Below are positions 1 to 8,912 of a stretch of 64,000 nucleotides of DNA, piece by piece (the stretch's first letter is position 1; each line of letters starts with the position of its first letter). The stretch spans positions 1 to 64,000 of the forward strand of contig NZ_JAAKDU010000004.1 in the NCBI RefSeq assembly GCF_011038795.1, written 5' to 3'. A program made the translations under genes and the position numbers. The stretch is from Streptococcus tangpeifui (lineage in GTDB: Bacteria > Bacillota > Bacilli > Lactobacillales > Streptococcaceae). The notes under the pieces were generated by a model. The model was not told the origin of the DNA, ran no database searches, and saw only the letters and a program-made list of their open reading frames with translations.

Positions 1-2
1 AG

Positions 3-140
3 AGAGCTTATCTACCGAATTTTAGTCGTATTTTTATACTCATGCTTATCGCATATTTTGGGGTGCTCGTCAGTAGAGTGGATCAGTTTTGCCCTCGATT
101 ACTAGAATCATTAACTCGTCAACCACAAAGCCCTCACTAA
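3..140 (+). CDS. C-terminal end of a membrane protein (partial)
   Basis: An open frame runs in from the left edge and stops with TAA at 138-140. The 45 visible residues contain one hydrophobic stretch (FILMLIAYFGVLV) followed by a short polar tail, as in the last membrane segment of an integral membrane protein. A perfect inverted repeat begins inside the last codons, which fits the end of a transcription unit. The family cannot be named from this fragment, and the other two plus frames also stop early. Confidence 0.45.
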   Translation, partial: RAYLPNFSRIFILMLIAYFGVLVSRVDQFCPRLLESLTRQPQSPH

Positions 141-162
141 GATTATACACCTAGTGAGGGCT
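129..162 (+). terminator. Hairpin at end of partial gene
   Basis: An 11-bp perfect stem (AGCCCTCACTA / TAGTGAGGGCT) encloses a 12-nt loop and overlaps the stop codon of the leftmost gene. The T-run after it is weak, so termination is likely but not certain. Confidence 0.55.
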
Positions 163-174
163 GTGTGTCCGTTT

Positions 175-445
175 TCATTATTCTGTGGGTGAGGGCGGAG
201 CCATCATGGATGTCTTGCCCAACCTCATGGACTTATTGGCTTAAGGAGCGTTTGGCAGTCTGGAGATAAGCTGTCAAAACTTGCTGCCGTAAAACAAGAG
301 AACAGTAGAAGTTAGAACCTTAAAATGGGAGAGCTAGGAAAATCGCAATCGCCATTTTATGAAGATTTACCAATCTTTTGTAACTCTTCAGAGGTTACAA
401 TACTTCATAGGTGAGAGCTAAATCATCATGGCTGTCTATCCTCGT
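175..445. repeat. Composite intergenic repeat (modules A, C, A)
   Basis: This gene-free stretch is built from blocks that recur elsewhere in the window. Positions 180-225 and 381-440 are module A (core like GGGCGGAGCCATCATGG). Positions 249-375 are module C (core TTGGCAGTCTGG..ATAAGCTGTCAA), also seen near 7155-7270 and inverted at 53878-53986. No coding capacity was found. Confidence 0.7.
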
Positions 446-482
446 TCGTGTTGATAGGCTAACCCTGCTAGGACCCTTCTGA

Positions 483-641
483 TTAAGAAATCTTCTGGTT
501 GATTTTTTTAACCTTATGCATTTCATCTTTAATAGGACAGGCACAATCGCAGTCGCCACAGGATCCTTTTTGTTTAATATAATGACGCAGACCAGCTAGA
601 ACAGCTAGGGCAATCAAGCTTGCAATAATAAAGGTTGACAT
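483..641 (-). CDS. FeoB-associated Cys-rich membrane protein
   Basis: This is a 52-residue protein whose ATG at 641-639 is preceded by GGAGG. It has one N-terminal membrane helix (about residues 3-18), then a CGDCDCAC cluster (residues 28-35) and a basic tail. This matches the small Cys-rich proteins that follow feoB in Firmicutes (the FeoB_associated family). It begins 17 nt after the feoB stop and should be the last gene of a feoA-feoB-X operon. By family it probably assists ferrous iron uptake, perhaps as a metal-binding partner of FeoB, but the role is not established. Confidence 0.85.
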   Translation of the reverse strand: MSTFIIASLIALAVLAGLRHYIKQKGSCGDCDCACPIKDEMHKVKKINQKIS

Positions 642-658
642 AAATTAAACCTCCACAT

Positions 659-2812
659 TTATAGTTTATCTGCTAAAGGAAGATTTTCCAAGGTAATGAC
701 TTTTTCCTTGACCTGACTCGGTTTCCTCAAGATAAAATAAACCATGCCCCCAACAATCAATAGAGCTAGACCTGTCCAAACAGTGAAAGTCCTACCATAA
801 AGCAAGACCAAACCTAATTGATAGATAACTAGACTGACTAAATAGGCTAGACCAGTTTGGAAACCAATGGCCAGCAAGGTCCATCTGAGGTTGCCCATTT
901 CCCGGCGAATAGCTCCGATGGCCGCAAAGCATGGAGCACAGAGGAGATTAAAGGTCAGGAAGGAATAGGCAGCTAGAGCTGTATAATCTCCTTGAAGGCT
1001 GGACCAAAGAGCATGACTGGTCTCGGTCGCATCTGGATTGTGGTAGAGAATCCCAAAGGTCGCTACCACTGTTTCCTTGGCTGCTAGACCAGTAATGGCT
1101 GCAACTGTCGCTTTCCAGTTTCCAAATCCCAGCGGTGTGAAAATCCAAGCTAAGAGACGACCGAGACTGGCCAAGATACTTTGGTCAGTTTCAACCGCTT
1201 GGAAAGCAAAATTATAGGAAGACATAAACCAAATCAGGACAGTCAAGCTAAAGATGATAGTCCCAGCTCGTTTGACAAAGCTCATAGCCTTCCCCAAGGC
1301 ATAACGCAACACGGCTCTAGTCTTAGGCAGGTGATAGCTAGGCAATTCCATAATAAAGGGACTGGTATAACCACCCAAGAAGGAGGTTTTCTTAAGGGCG
1401 ATCCCTGAAAAAATGATAGCCAGCATCCCCATAAAATAGGTACTTGGAGCAACCCAAGGGCTGTTGGGAAAGAAAGCTCCTGCAATCAGGGCAATTATGG
1501 ACAGTTTAGCTGAGCAAGGCATAAAGGTTGCTGTCATAATAGTAATACGACGATCCCGCTCATTTTCAATAGTTCGGCTGGCCATAATTCCCGGTACACC
1601 ACAACCTGTTGAAATCAGCATCGGAATGAAGGACTTTCCTGACAAACCAAAACGTCGGAAAATTCGATCCATGACGAAAGCAATCCGACTCATATACCCA
1701 ATGTCTTCCAGAATGCCTAGACAGACAAAAAGAACAAAAATTTGGGGCAAAAACCCCAGTACAGTCCCAATCCCAGCAACAATCCCATCCACAATTAAGG
1801 ACTGGAGCCAGTCGGCCACCCGTAAATCCTGTAAAATGTTGGTGACTAAATCAGGAATATAGCTACCGAAGAGGACATCATTGACCCAATCTGTTCCAAA
1901 GGTGCCCACCGTCTGAATAGAGAGGTAATAAACCATGAACATAGCCATAGCAAAAATCGGCAAGGCTAAAATCCGATTGGTCACAATCTTATCAATACGG
2001 TCAGAAAGAGTCATCTTAAAGTCGTCATCCTGACTCTGAGCCATCTGACAGACACGTTCAATAAAAGCGTAACGCTGGTTAACAACAATCGTTTCTGAAT
2101 CTTCGGTAAAGACTTCTTCAGTAATCTTGATAATGTCATCAATCTCTTTCTTTTGGAAAGGGGAGAGGTTGACTTCTGCCTGAACCAGTTGATCCCTCTC
2201 AAAGAGTTTGATGGCATAAAAGCGGCTGGACCTCTGAGGTACTGTTTGACCAAGCACTTGAATAATTTGGGCCAAAGCTGCCTCAAATTTATCATCATAG
2301 GCTGGATACTGGATGGTCTCCACACTAGCCTTGGTAGTCTGACTGGCTTTTTTAATGGCCTTGTCAACACCAGTATTCTTCAGGGCACTGGTTGCGATGA
2401 CTGGTAAGCCTAATTGATAGGATAGTTTTTCAGCATTAATAGCCTTCCCTTGACTCTTGAGCACATCACTCATATTGAGAGCAAGGGTAACTGGAATGCC
2501 TGTCTCAATCAATTGGGTCGTCAGATAGAGATTTCGTTCCAAATTAGTTGTATCAACCACATTTAAAATAGCATCCGAATGGTTGCTAAGGAGATAATCG
2601 CGGGCAATCTTTTCTTCTGGGCTATAAGGAGAAAGCGAATAGATGCCTGGCAAATCCTGAACAGTTACACTTGATAATTTTTTAACCTGACCGCTTTTTC
2701 TCTCAACGGTAACACCAGGCCAATTCCCCACTTGCTGGTTGGTTCCCGTCAGCAGATTAAACAGGCTGGTTTTACCACTATTGGGATTCCCAATAAGAGC
2801 AATTTCTGTCAT
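659..2812 (-). CDS. feoB: Ferrous iron transport protein B
   Basis: FeoB is the GTP-dependent inner-membrane permease for Fe2+. The N-terminal G domain shows G1 GNPNSGKT (residues 8-15), G3 DLPG and G4 NMSD. It is followed by the helical GDI region and a membrane domain with the two Gate segments and the conserved Cys motif STGCGVPG. The length of 717 residues is normal. Its ATG overlaps the feoA stop (ATGA), so the two genes are translationally coupled, and a small Cys-rich partner gene follows. Expression probably comes from the promoter before feoA. Confidence 0.97.
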   Translation of the reverse strand: MTEIALIGNPNSGKTSLFNLLTGTNQQVGNWPGVTVERKSGQVKKLSSVTVQDLPGIYSLSPYSPEEKIARDYLLSNHSDAILNVVDTTNLERNLYLTTQLIETGIPVTLALNMSDVLKSQGKAINAEKLSYQLGLPVIATSALKNTGVDKAIKKASQTTKASVETIQYPAYDDKFEAALAQIIQVLGQTVPQRSSRFYAIKLFERDQLVQAEVNLSPFQKKEIDDIIKITEEVFTEDSETIVVNQRYAFIERVCQMAQSQDDDFKMTLSDRIDKIVTNRILALPIFAMAMFMVYYLSIQTVGTFGTDWVNDVLFGSYIPDLVTNILQDLRVADWLQSLIVDGIVAGIGTVLGFLPQIFVLFVCLGILEDIGYMSRIAFVMDRIFRRFGLSGKSFIPMLISTGCGVPGIMASRTIENERDRRITIMTATFMPCSAKLSIIALIAGAFFPNSPWVAPSTYFMGMLAIIFSGIALKKTSFLGGYTSPFIMELPSYHLPKTRAVLRYALGKAMSFVKRAGTIIFSLTVLIWFMSSYNFAFQAVETDQSILASLGRLLAWIFTPLGFGNWKATVAAITGLAAKETVVATFGILYHNPDATETSHALWSSLQGDYTALAAYSFLTFNLLCAPCFAAIGAIRREMGNLRWTLLAIGFQTGLAYLVSLVIYQLGLVLLYGRTFTVWTGLALLIVGGMVYFILRKPSQVKEKVITLENLPLADKL

Positions 2813-3291
2813 TCCCTGTCTCCTTCCTCATCCTTGATTCTAATAACACTAACCATTTGAGCTTCTGATTTCCGCAAGGTCAATTCGTAACCTCGCAGAC
2901 TGATTTCGATAGGATCCCCAAGCGGTGCTACTTTACGCAAATAAATCTTAGTATGTTTGGTCAAGCCCATATCCATTAAGCGGCGCTTGGCCTCATTGAG
3001 AGCATATATATTTTCAACATACGCAGACTGACCGACTTTCAATTCCGATAAGGGGAGAATTTCTTCCTCCTCAGCTAAATCAGCTACATCAATATTAGCT
3101 AATATTGATGTGTCAAAAGCCAAACGATTAGCTTTTAAGAGGATAATGGCACTGGACTTGGTCTTAGACAGGACTTTTAAGGTCGTATCTACCCTGAGGC
3201 CCAGATTAGAGAGGTGACGCAGGCTATCTTCTGGCAGATTAATACTGACAACTTGATAGGACTTATTTAAGTCTGCCTCTTGTAAAATCAT
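2809..3291 (-). CDS. feoA: FeoA, two fused FeoA domains
   Basis: FeoA proteins are small SH3-like partners of FeoB. This 160-residue protein has two FeoA domains in tandem: the first covers about residues 1-75 and the second about 80-155, the latter with the typical RRLMDMGLT and GDPIEISLRGYELTLRK motifs. A longer reading from a TTG at 3312 is possible, but the Shine-Dalgarno AAAGGAGG lies inside that extension and 6-7 nt before the ATG at 3291, so the ATG is chosen. The stop overlaps the feoB start. Single-domain FeoA proteins are about 75 residues, so this is a fusion or duplication. Confidence 0.92.
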   Translation of the reverse strand: MILQEADLNKSYQVVSINLPEDSLRHLSNLGLRVDTTLKVLSKTKSSAIILLKANRLAFDTSILANIDVADLAEEEEILPLSELKVGQSAYVENIYALNEAKRRLMDMGLTKHTKIYLRKVAPLGDPIEISLRGYELTLRKSEAQMVSVIRIKDEEGDRE

Positions 3292-3332
3292 CAGGACCTC
3301 CTTTGCTGACAAGAAAAAATTTTACTGTTACT

Positions 3333-3338
3333 ATTATA
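3333..3338 (-). promoter_or_regulatory. -10 box of the feo operon promoter
   Basis: On the minus strand a TATAAT (in TATGGTATAATAG) lies about 40 nt before the feoA ATG. No convincing -35 was found, so only the -10 is claimed. Confidence 0.5.
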
Positions 3339-3389
3339 CCATAGAAAAGCCCATTAGATAGGCGTTTAAAGAAGATTGGAATCATTTCA

Positions 3390-3425
3390 AAAAGGAGCGA
3401 AAAATTATAATCTTTCGCTCCTTTT
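3390..3425 (-). terminator. Terminator after amino acid ABC operon
   Basis: A 13-bp perfect stem (AAAAGGAGCGAAA / TTTCGCTCCTTTT) with a 10-nt loop lies between the ATPase stop and the feo promoter. On the minus strand it is followed by a T-run, so it ends the ABC operon and insulates feoA. Confidence 0.85.
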
Positions 3426-3480
3426 TCCGATTATTATCCAAACTAGACCAAAAACTAGATCACTCTAATCTCTAGGCTGC

Positions 3481-4215
3481 TTATAAGACCTTCCCGAGGA
3501 AGTCCTTAGTCCGCTCTTCCTTAGTATTTTCAAATACTTCTTGAGGACTGCCCTCTTCGACAATGATACCGCCGTCCATGAAAATAACACGATCAGCGAC
3601 CTCACGGGCAAACCCCATTTCATGAGTGACGATGACCATGGTCATACCAGACATGGCCAAATCTTGAATAACCGCCAAAACTTCTCCGACCATTTCAGGG
3701 TCTAAGGCAGAAGTGGGTTCGTCAAAGAGAAGAACATCTGGATCCATAGCTAAACCACGGGCAATAGCAATCCGCTGCTGCTGACCACCCGAAAGTGAAG
3801 TCGGATTAGCCTTAGCCTTGTCCTTGAGTCCGACTTTCTCCAATAGCTCATAGGCTTTCTTTTCAGCCTGATTTTTGGATTGACCCTTGATTTTAGTTGG
3901 CGCCAAGATGATATTTTCCAGTACATTCATATTTGGGAAGAGGTTAAACTGCTGGAAAACCATCCCCATTTTTTCGCGCATTTTGAAAACATCGTTTTTC
4001 TTGTCAGTGATATCAACACCTTCAAAACTGACAGTCCCTTTGGTAGGAACTTCTAACAGATTCATGGTCCTAAGAAAGGTTGATTTACCAGATCCTGACG
4101 GACCAATAATAGCGACAACTTCGCCTCTTTTAATATCTAAATCAATCCCATTAAGAACTTCATTTTGTCCAAAATACTTATGCAGATTTTTAATGCTAAT
4201 CAAGGTATCTGTCAT
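3481..4215 (-). CDS. Polar amino acid ABC transporter ATPase
   Basis: This 244-residue ABC ATPase belongs to the GlnQ/ArtM-like polar amino acid group. It has Walker A GPSGSGKS, a Q-loop ([10 protein letters not shown]), the signature LSGGQQQR, Walker B VLLFDEP, the D-loop SALD and the switch His in VTHEMGF. It overlaps the preceding permease gene by 4 nt, and a strong terminator follows it. The substrate cannot be read from the ATPase. No binding protein gene is attached to the pair. Confidence 0.93.
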   Translation of the reverse strand: MTDTLISIKNLHKYFGQNEVLNGIDLDIKRGEVVAIIGPSGSGKSTFLRTMNLLEVPTKGTVSFEGVDITDKKNDVFKMREKMGMVFQQFNLFPNMNVLENIILAPTKIKGQSKNQAEKKAYELLEKVGLKDKAKANPTSLSGGQQQRIAIARGLAMDPDVLLFDEPTSALDPEMVGEVLAVIQDLAMSGMTMVIVTHEMGFAREVADRVIFMDGGIIVEEGSPQEVFENTKEERTKDFLGKVL

Positions 4216-4904
4216 GCTTTTTGTCCTTTCCCGAGACGATTTTCAAGCCACTTCTGACCAGCCGTTAAGATGGTTGTCAGCATGAGGTAGTAGAAGGCTG
4301 CAAACAAGAGGGGCTCCAAAGGAACGTAAGTCGTTGCCAAAACAGTTTGGGCACCATTCCACAATTCCATAATTCCAATGGTTTGCAAGAGCGAACTATC
4401 CTTAATGATGGTGATAAATTCATTACCCAAGGCCGGCAGGATATTTTTAAAGGCCTGTGGTAAGACCACATAGCGCATAGCCTTTCCAGGCTTAATTCCC
4501 AAAGAATAGGCAGCTTCAGTTTGTCCCTTAGGCACGGCTTCAATCCCTGCCCGAACAATTTCAGAGATATAAGCCCCGCTGTTAAGCGAGAGGATAATGA
4601 TACCTGGAATTAGGCGTGAAAAGTCTAGTTCGACTGTTCCAAATCCAATAGAAGGTGCGTTTTTAAAGTCCATCCACAAGAAGGCAATCATGATTTGCAC
4701 CACCATAGGAGTCCCGCGAAAGACCCAGACATAAAAGCTCACCAACCAGTTCAAAACTTTGATAGACGAACGCTTAGCAAGAGCTACCAGTACACCAAGA
4801 ATGGTCCCAAAGAAAACCACACAGATAGAAATCATAATGGTGACAAGAACACCATAGTTAAAATAACCCCAATACTTGGGTAAAAAAGAAAAATCGAAAT
4901 GCAC
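4212..4904 (-). CDS. Polar amino acid ABC transporter permease
   Basis: This 230-residue permease of the HisM/GlnP family has about five hydrophobic segments and the EAA loop with the family pattern ([21 protein letters not shown]), which contacts the ATPase. It is the first gene of a two-gene operon with the ATPase. Unlike many streptococcal GlnP proteins it has no fused substrate-binding domain, and no binding protein gene lies beside it. The cognate receptor is therefore encoded elsewhere or shared. Confidence 0.92.
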   Translation of the reverse strand: MHFDFSFLPKYWGYFNYGVLVTIMISICVVFFGTILGVLVALAKRSSIKVLNWLVSFYVWVFRGTPMVVQIMIAFLWMDFKNAPSIGFGTVELDFSRLIPGIIILSLNSGAYISEIVRAGIEAVPKGQTEAAYSLGIKPGKAMRYVVLPQAFKNILPALGNEFITIIKDSSLLQTIGIMELWNGAQTVLATTYVPLEPLLFAAFYYLMLTTILTAGQKWLENRLGKGQKA

Positions 4905-5511
4905 AGATTTACTCCTATTTTTAAATAGCCAATCGGCTGTTTCCTAATGACGGGCAACTGACTTAAAAGAAGACGCCTCATCAATAAATTTGTAAATCAT
5001 TCTACCATAAAATGTATAATAATACAATGTTATTTTATAATTTTCGAAATTCCTCAAAATTCCTGCATATTTTTCTGGAAAAAATAACTAGAAGGTAAAT
5101 AAAAAGCCATTGGGAATTTTTCTGAGCTGGCGCAAAGAAAATCATCAATTGCCTTTGTAGTATTTTATTGTTAACTTAGATGGATTTAGAAGACAAAGTG
5201 TCCCTCTGCCTTTATTGGATCTGCGATTCTTTCTTCATTTTCTCCCTCTTTGTCAGCAGCCGTGTTTTCCTATGCATGGCTATATTTCCATTTCTTGTCG
5301 TTGCATCTACAACAAGAAACCTTTTAATATTCTTTGACAATCGTAAAAAAAAACGCTCCACTATGGACTGTATCCTCACTGTTAGATTATAGTTTAGTCC
5401 AACTTTAAGGATAAATACCTAGAGCGTTTTTCAGTGATACGGAATGGGTAAGTGCTGCTCACCAGTATTAATCGTGGATTACCACAAATTACTAGGCAGT
5501 CTGGTTAATGC
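4905..5511. other. 607-bp intergenic region
   Basis: The right part of the ABC operon leader lies at 4905-5000. A structured inverted repeat lies at 5349-5431 and is listed separately. A 70-codon frame at 5180-5392 has no ribosome binding site and an odd hydrophobic composition, and it is not called. No other gene was recognised. Confidence 0.6.
5349..5431 (-). terminator. Large structured hairpin downstream of adhP
   Basis: Outer arms AAAAACGCTC (5349-5358) and GAGCGTTTTT (5422-5431) pair perfectly. On the minus strand the structure ends in a run of eight or more T, as an intrinsic terminator for adhP would. Inside it, TGGACT (5364-5369) can pair with AGTCCA (5396-5401), and ATCCT (5372-5376) with AGGAT (5408-5412), a crossing arrangement. 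Confidence 0.5.
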
Positions 5512-6534
5512 TTAAGCTAATTTAGTGAAATCAAGAACCTTGCGACCCTGAATTTTGCCTGCTTCCATTTCATCAAAGACATCAGGTGCTGTATCCACAT
5601 CAACTGTTTCAACAATCGGTACAACCAATCCTTGCGCACCAAAATCAAAGGCTTCTTCCAAATCTTTTCGTGTTCCTACGAGCGAACCAACAACACGAAT
5701 GCCATCAAGAACAGTTTTTACAATAGAAAGTTCCATATATTCTGATGGAAGGCCAACAGCCACTACTGTACCGCCCGCACGGACACTATCAATAGCTTGG
5801 TTAAAGGCAACTTTTGAAACTGCGGTTACCACTACCCCGTGACAACCACCTGTTTTCTCTTGAATATAGGCAGCAACATCGTCAACTTCTTTGCCATTGA
5901 CAATAATATCTGCGCCAGATTCTTTAGCCAGATTGAGCTTATCTTGGTTGATATCTACAGCGACAACTTGCGCATTGAAAACTTTTTTAGCATATTGAAC
6001 CGCTAAGTTGCCAAGACCACCAGCCCCAAAGATACAAATCCATTTACCAGGAGCTGCTCCTGCTTCTTTAATAGCTTTGTAAGTAGTTACACCTGCACAG
6101 GTAATCGATGAGGCTTGAGCAGGATCTAAAGCTTCAGGCACTTTGACAGCGTAGTCAGCAGTAACAACTGCATATTCACTCATACCGCCATCCACGTTAT
6201 AGCCAGCATTTTTAACAGAACGACAGAGGGTTTCGCGACCTGTTGTACAGTATTCACAATGGCCGCATCCTTCGAAGAACCATGCAATAGAGACACGATC
6301 ACCGACTCTTAACGATTCAACACCTTCGCCAATTTCTTGGACGATACCAATACCTTCGTGACCAAGAATACGTCCAGGCACTTGACCAAAATCTCCATGA
6401 GCAACATGCAAGTCGGTATGACAAACACCACAGTACTCAACTTTCACAAGTGCCTCTCCATATTCAACCGTCGGTAAAGCATGATCCACTACCTCAACAC
6501 CATTTGATGCTTGGTTTACAACAACTGCTTTCAT
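5512..6534 (-). CDS. adhP: Zinc-dependent alcohol dehydrogenase
   Basis: This 340-residue medium-chain dehydrogenase is of the AdhP/AdhA type, which interconverts ethanol and acetaldehyde with NAD(H). Catalytic zinc ligands are visible at C38 (CGVCHTD) and H59-E60 (GHE). The structural zinc site is C90, C93, C96 and C104, and the Rossmann motif is [11 protein letters not shown]. The ATG has a good AGGAGG. The gene stands alone. Its promoter carries a Rex-like site and a cre-like palindrome, so control by NADH/NAD+ ratio and by carbon source is likely. Ethanol as substrate is inferred from family similarity. Confidence 0.93.
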   Translation of the reverse strand: MKAVVVNQASNGVEVVDHALPTVEYGEALVKVEYCGVCHTDLHVAHGDFGQVPGRILGHEGIGIVQEIGEGVESLRVGDRVSIAWFFEGCGHCEYCTTGRETLCRSVKNAGYNVDGGMSEYAVVTADYAVKVPEALDPAQASSITCAGVTTYKAIKEAGAAPGKWICIFGAGGLGNLAVQYAKKVFNAQVVAVDINQDKLNLAKESGADIIVNGKEVDDVAAYIQEKTGGCHGVVVTAVSKVAFNQAIDSVRAGGTVVAVGLPSEYMELSIVKTVLDGIRVVGSLVGTRKDLEEAFDFGAQGLVVPIVETVDVDTAPDVFDEMEAGKIQGRKVLDFTKLA

Positions 6535-6563
6535 ATCACTTCCTCCTATATATAATTATTTTT

Positions 6564-6577
6564 TGTAATCGATTACA
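6564..6577 (-). promoter_or_regulatory. Candidate CcpA cre site, adhP leader
   Basis: The perfect 14-bp palindrome TGTAATCGATTACA fits the cre consensus TGNAANCGNWNNCW at every fixed position. It lies just downstream of the -10 box, where CcpA would block transcription. Confidence 0.6.
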
Positions 6578-6582
6578 GGAAT

Positions 6583-6610
6583 ATTGTACATTATTTCACA
6601 ATACTGTCAA
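6583..6610 (-). promoter_or_regulatory. adhP promoter
   Basis: On the minus strand a consensus -35 TTGACA (6605-6610) is followed by a 16-nt spacer and the -10 TACAAT (6583-6588), about 50 nt before the adhP ATG. Confidence 0.8.
6584..6601 (-). promoter_or_regulatory. Candidate Rex operator in adhP promoter
   Basis: The 18-nt sequence TTGTGAAATAATGTACAA occupies the spacer and -10. The first half matches the Rex consensus TTGTGAAAT fully, and the second half matches at 6 of 9 positions. Rex repression of alcohol dehydrogenase genes under high NAD+ is well known in Gram-positive bacteria, so the location is meaningful. Confidence 0.55.
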
Positions 6611-6619
6611 GTATTTTCT

Positions 6620-7380
6620 GTAAATCAGCAGAGGAACAGAATCATACTGCTCCAAATTTCATCTAAAACAAGAGATCTAGGTACTAAAATTTCTCGTAAA
6701 GATTGGTTTTTCTTGTATCATTAATCATACAAAACAGCCATTGCTAAAACTTCAAATCTACCATTAGCTAAGATACCTCCAAGTCCACAATAGTTTTAGA
6801 TAAGGATAACCACTTAAATTTGCCTGTTATTATTTCTTGATGAACATCTAATTATGATTCTCCTTTAAATAGGCGGTTTATTTGCGTCTGGGGCAAAAGT
6901 CCAGACTCGTTAACATTGTTCTAGATTTACCAGATCGATGCAGTTGTTGGGAGTAGGACTTGTTGGATACGCCAAGAAGTCTCATCTCTGCACAGTTCAA
7001 GTTCATGAGGTGCTTTAGCACCAATGAACCACTGCTGATTGGCTTTCTGTAACTGGTTTAAGTACTGTGCAAGTGATAGGTCAAACAGTCTGGGAGACTG
7101 TTTGAGAAAACCAAGATCAACTGTACCTAGGTGGGATTGAAATACTCCAGTGGACTTTGGTAGTCTGGGGATAGACTGCCAAAGCCTGCCACCTAAAAAC
7201 AAGAATGTGGCAGAGATCTGAGCCCTAAAATAGAGAACGGGGAAAATCAAAATCGCGATATTATCACAATTTACTGATTGAGCCCCACTCTCGGACTAAA
7301 AATAAATGGAAACTAAAAGCCTTATCTGCCACCAGCCTAGCTGGTGGTTTTCTTGTTTTTCTCTCTGAGAAAAACTGGCT
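6620..7380. repeat. Intergenic region with composite repeat (modules D and C)
   Basis: Positions 6935-7050 are module D (shared words AGTAGGACTTGTTGG, GCTTTAGCACCAATGAACCACTG). Positions 7155-7270 are module C (GGTAGTCTGGGGATAGACTGCC). Both recur elsewhere in the window. A hairpin CCACCAGC-CTA-GCTGGTGG follows near 7331-7349. The 6620-6930 part is AT-rich with no recognisable feature. A 107-codon minus frame at 6927-7250 lies wholly within the repeat and is not taken as a gene. Confidence 0.65.
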
Positions 7381-7391
7381 GGAAGCCATAA

Positions 7392-7419
7392 AAAAATCGG
7401 ACTAAAAAGCCCGATTTTT
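7392..7419 (-). terminator. Terminator after ykuJ-like gene
   Basis: A 9-bp stem (AAAAATCGG / CCGATTTTT) with a 10-nt loop lies 12 nt beyond the stop of the next gene, with flanking T on the minus strand. Confidence 0.8.
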
Positions 7420-7430
7420 CTATGATTATC

Positions 7431-7661
7431 TTAATAAAGCAGGTCATAGATTTCCATAGCGATTAGGTCAATGCTATCGAAGGTGTAAGTCTCACGTGCC
7501 TTGACATCACGCAACGTGAAAACAGGACCATTTTCAGGATCGTTCGCAAAAGAAACTTCCGCAACAACAACACCGTCACGTTCAAAATTTCGTTTCAGAT
7601 TACTCCCATCTGTCGTCATCAAATTGAGACGATCAATGATTCTCACCAAATGTGATTCCAT
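7431..7661 (-). CDS. YkuJ-like DUF1797 protein
   Basis: This 76-residue soluble protein resembles B. subtilis YkuJ (DUF1797). Both share an N-terminal I-x-R-L helix, a central RxFExxG strand and the C-terminal YxFDxIDxxxxEIxxLL pattern, seen here as YTFDSIDLIAMEIYDLL. The ATG has AAGGAG at a spacing of 7. It is monocistronic with its own terminator. The function of the family is not known. Confidence 0.8.
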   Translation of the reverse strand: MESHLVRIIDRLNLMTTDGSNLKRNFERDGVVVAEVSFANDPENGPVFTLRDVKARETYTFDSIDLIAMEIYDLLY

Positions 7662-7914
7662 GTAAATTCTCCTTAGCTAAGATACAAGGAGCTTGGAAAT
7701 CTAAATATCTCCAGCTACTACTTTTGCTCCTTGCTCCATTAATCTTTTAATCAATTTCATTTTACCATAAACTAGGAGAATGGGATAGGTGGAAACCCTA
7801 AAATAGCCAAATTTGCCCTGTTTTGCCAGTATTATCCTTTATATTAAACTGAAATTCACTTATTCTCTGTAAAGCAGAACCATACACAAGGTTTTAAGGA
7901 TCAATTCTTTCCTA
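7662..7914. other. Leader of ykuJ-like gene
   Basis: The inverted repeat AAGGAGC...GCTCCTT (about 7686-7734) lies just upstream of the ykuJ-like gene and could hide or expose its ribosome binding site. A TAAAAT -10-like box lies near 7757-7762. The rest shows nothing recognisable. Confidence 0.35.
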
Positions 7915-8880
7915 TTAATAAGATTGGTAGATAATGGCCTTGATGGCATGCAGGCGGTTCTCAGCCTCTTGGAAAATGATTGGGCTAAATTTTTGAAAAA
8001 TCTGGTCGGTGATTTCTAACTCGCTGTAACCATATTTATCGTAGACTTCCTGACCAATGCTTGTATTGAGATCATGAAAGGCAGGTAGGCAGTGCATGAC
8101 GATGGTTTCTGGATTTTGCGTCATATCTAGGAGTTTCTGATTAACTTGGTAGGGCAGAAGCAAATCGATTCTATCCTTAAAATCTATATCTTCTCCCATA
8201 GAAACCCAAACATCAGTGTAAATCATATCTACACCCTTAACAGCTGCTGGATCGTCAGTTATCAGCAGTTTGGCTCCAGTATTGTGCTGTTTGGCCAGAT
8301 CGACAATCGCTTGATCCGGCTGCAGACTCTCAGGAGCAATAATGGTGCAGTTAACACCAAGGATGGCAGAGGTGACTAGGAGAGAATTAGCCATATTGTT
8401 GCGGCCATCTCCGATATAAGCGATACTCAGACCTTCCAAGCTTCCAAAATGCTCCTTAAGGGTTAGAAAGTCTGCAATCATCTGGGTTGGATGCCAGGTA
8501 TCAGTCAAGCCATTCCAAACAGGTACGCCAGAATATTTAGCCAAGGTTTCGACATCATCCTGTTTAAAGCCCCGATATTCGATACCGTCAAACATGGAGC
8601 CCAAGACCTTGGCCGTATCAGTCACCGACTCTTTCTTGCCTAACTGGGTTTCACCTGCTCCTAAATAGGTTACATTCATTCCTAAATCTTGACCGGCTAC
8701 TGTGAAGGCGGAACGTGTCCGGGTTGACGTTTTCTCAAAGATTAGGGCGATGTTGAGTCCTTCCAAGTATCTGTGAACCTGCTTTTGTTTCTTAAGCTTC
8801 TTAAATTTAGCAGCTGATTCAATCAGTTCCAGCAGCTCTTCTTTAGTAAAATCTATCTCTTTTAAAAATGATTTAGCCAT
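7915..8880 (-). CDS. argF: Ornithine carbamoyltransferase
   Basis: This 321-residue enzyme converts carbamoyl phosphate and ornithine to citrulline. The carbamoyl phosphate loop STRTR is at residues 52-56. HPTQ lies near 130, the ornithine loop VSMGE is present, and the catalytic HCLP is at 263-266. An upstream TTG would add ten residues, but the ATG at 8880 fits the usual N-terminus and follows an A/G-rich SD. The gene is not in an arginine operon or an arc cluster here. The ArgR-like operator in its leader favours the biosynthetic name argF over catabolic arcB, though sequence alone cannot settle this. Confidence 0.88.
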   Translation of the reverse strand: MAKSFLKEIDFTKEELLELIESAAKFKKLKKQKQVHRYLEGLNIALIFEKTSTRTRSAFTVAGQDLGMNVTYLGAGETQLGKKESVTDTAKVLGSMFDGIEYRGFKQDDVETLAKYSGVPVWNGLTDTWHPTQMIADFLTLKEHFGSLEGLSIAYIGDGRNNMANSLLVTSAILGVNCTIIAPESLQPDQAIVDLAKQHNTGAKLLITDDPAAVKGVDMIYTDVWVSMGEDIDFKDRIDLLLPYQVNQKLLDMTQNPETIVMHCLPAFHDLNTSIGQEVYDKYGYSELEITDQIFQKFSPIIFQEAENRLHAIKAIIYQSY

Positions 8881-8894
8881 ATATTTTCTCTTTC

Positions 8895-8910
8895 TTGTAT
8901 TTTTATACAA
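8895..8910 (-). promoter_or_regulatory. Candidate ArgR (ARG box) operator
   Basis: The inverted repeat TTGTAT-AAAA-ATACAA lies between the argF promoter and its ATG. It resembles the A/T-rich ARG boxes of Gram-positive bacteria. This is inferred from shape and location only. Confidence 0.45.
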
Positions 8911-8912
8911 TA

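Noticed and set aside
3..445. CRISPR-like array in the leading intergenic region
   Set aside because: The repeats are long modules without regular spacing or unique spacers.
5180..5392. 70-codon plus frame next to the structured repeat
   Set aside because: No ribosome binding site and it runs into the hairpin; hydrophobic composition arises from T-rich DNA.
6927..7250. 107-codon minus frame
   Set aside because: It lies within the repeat modules, which recur elsewhere without an open frame.
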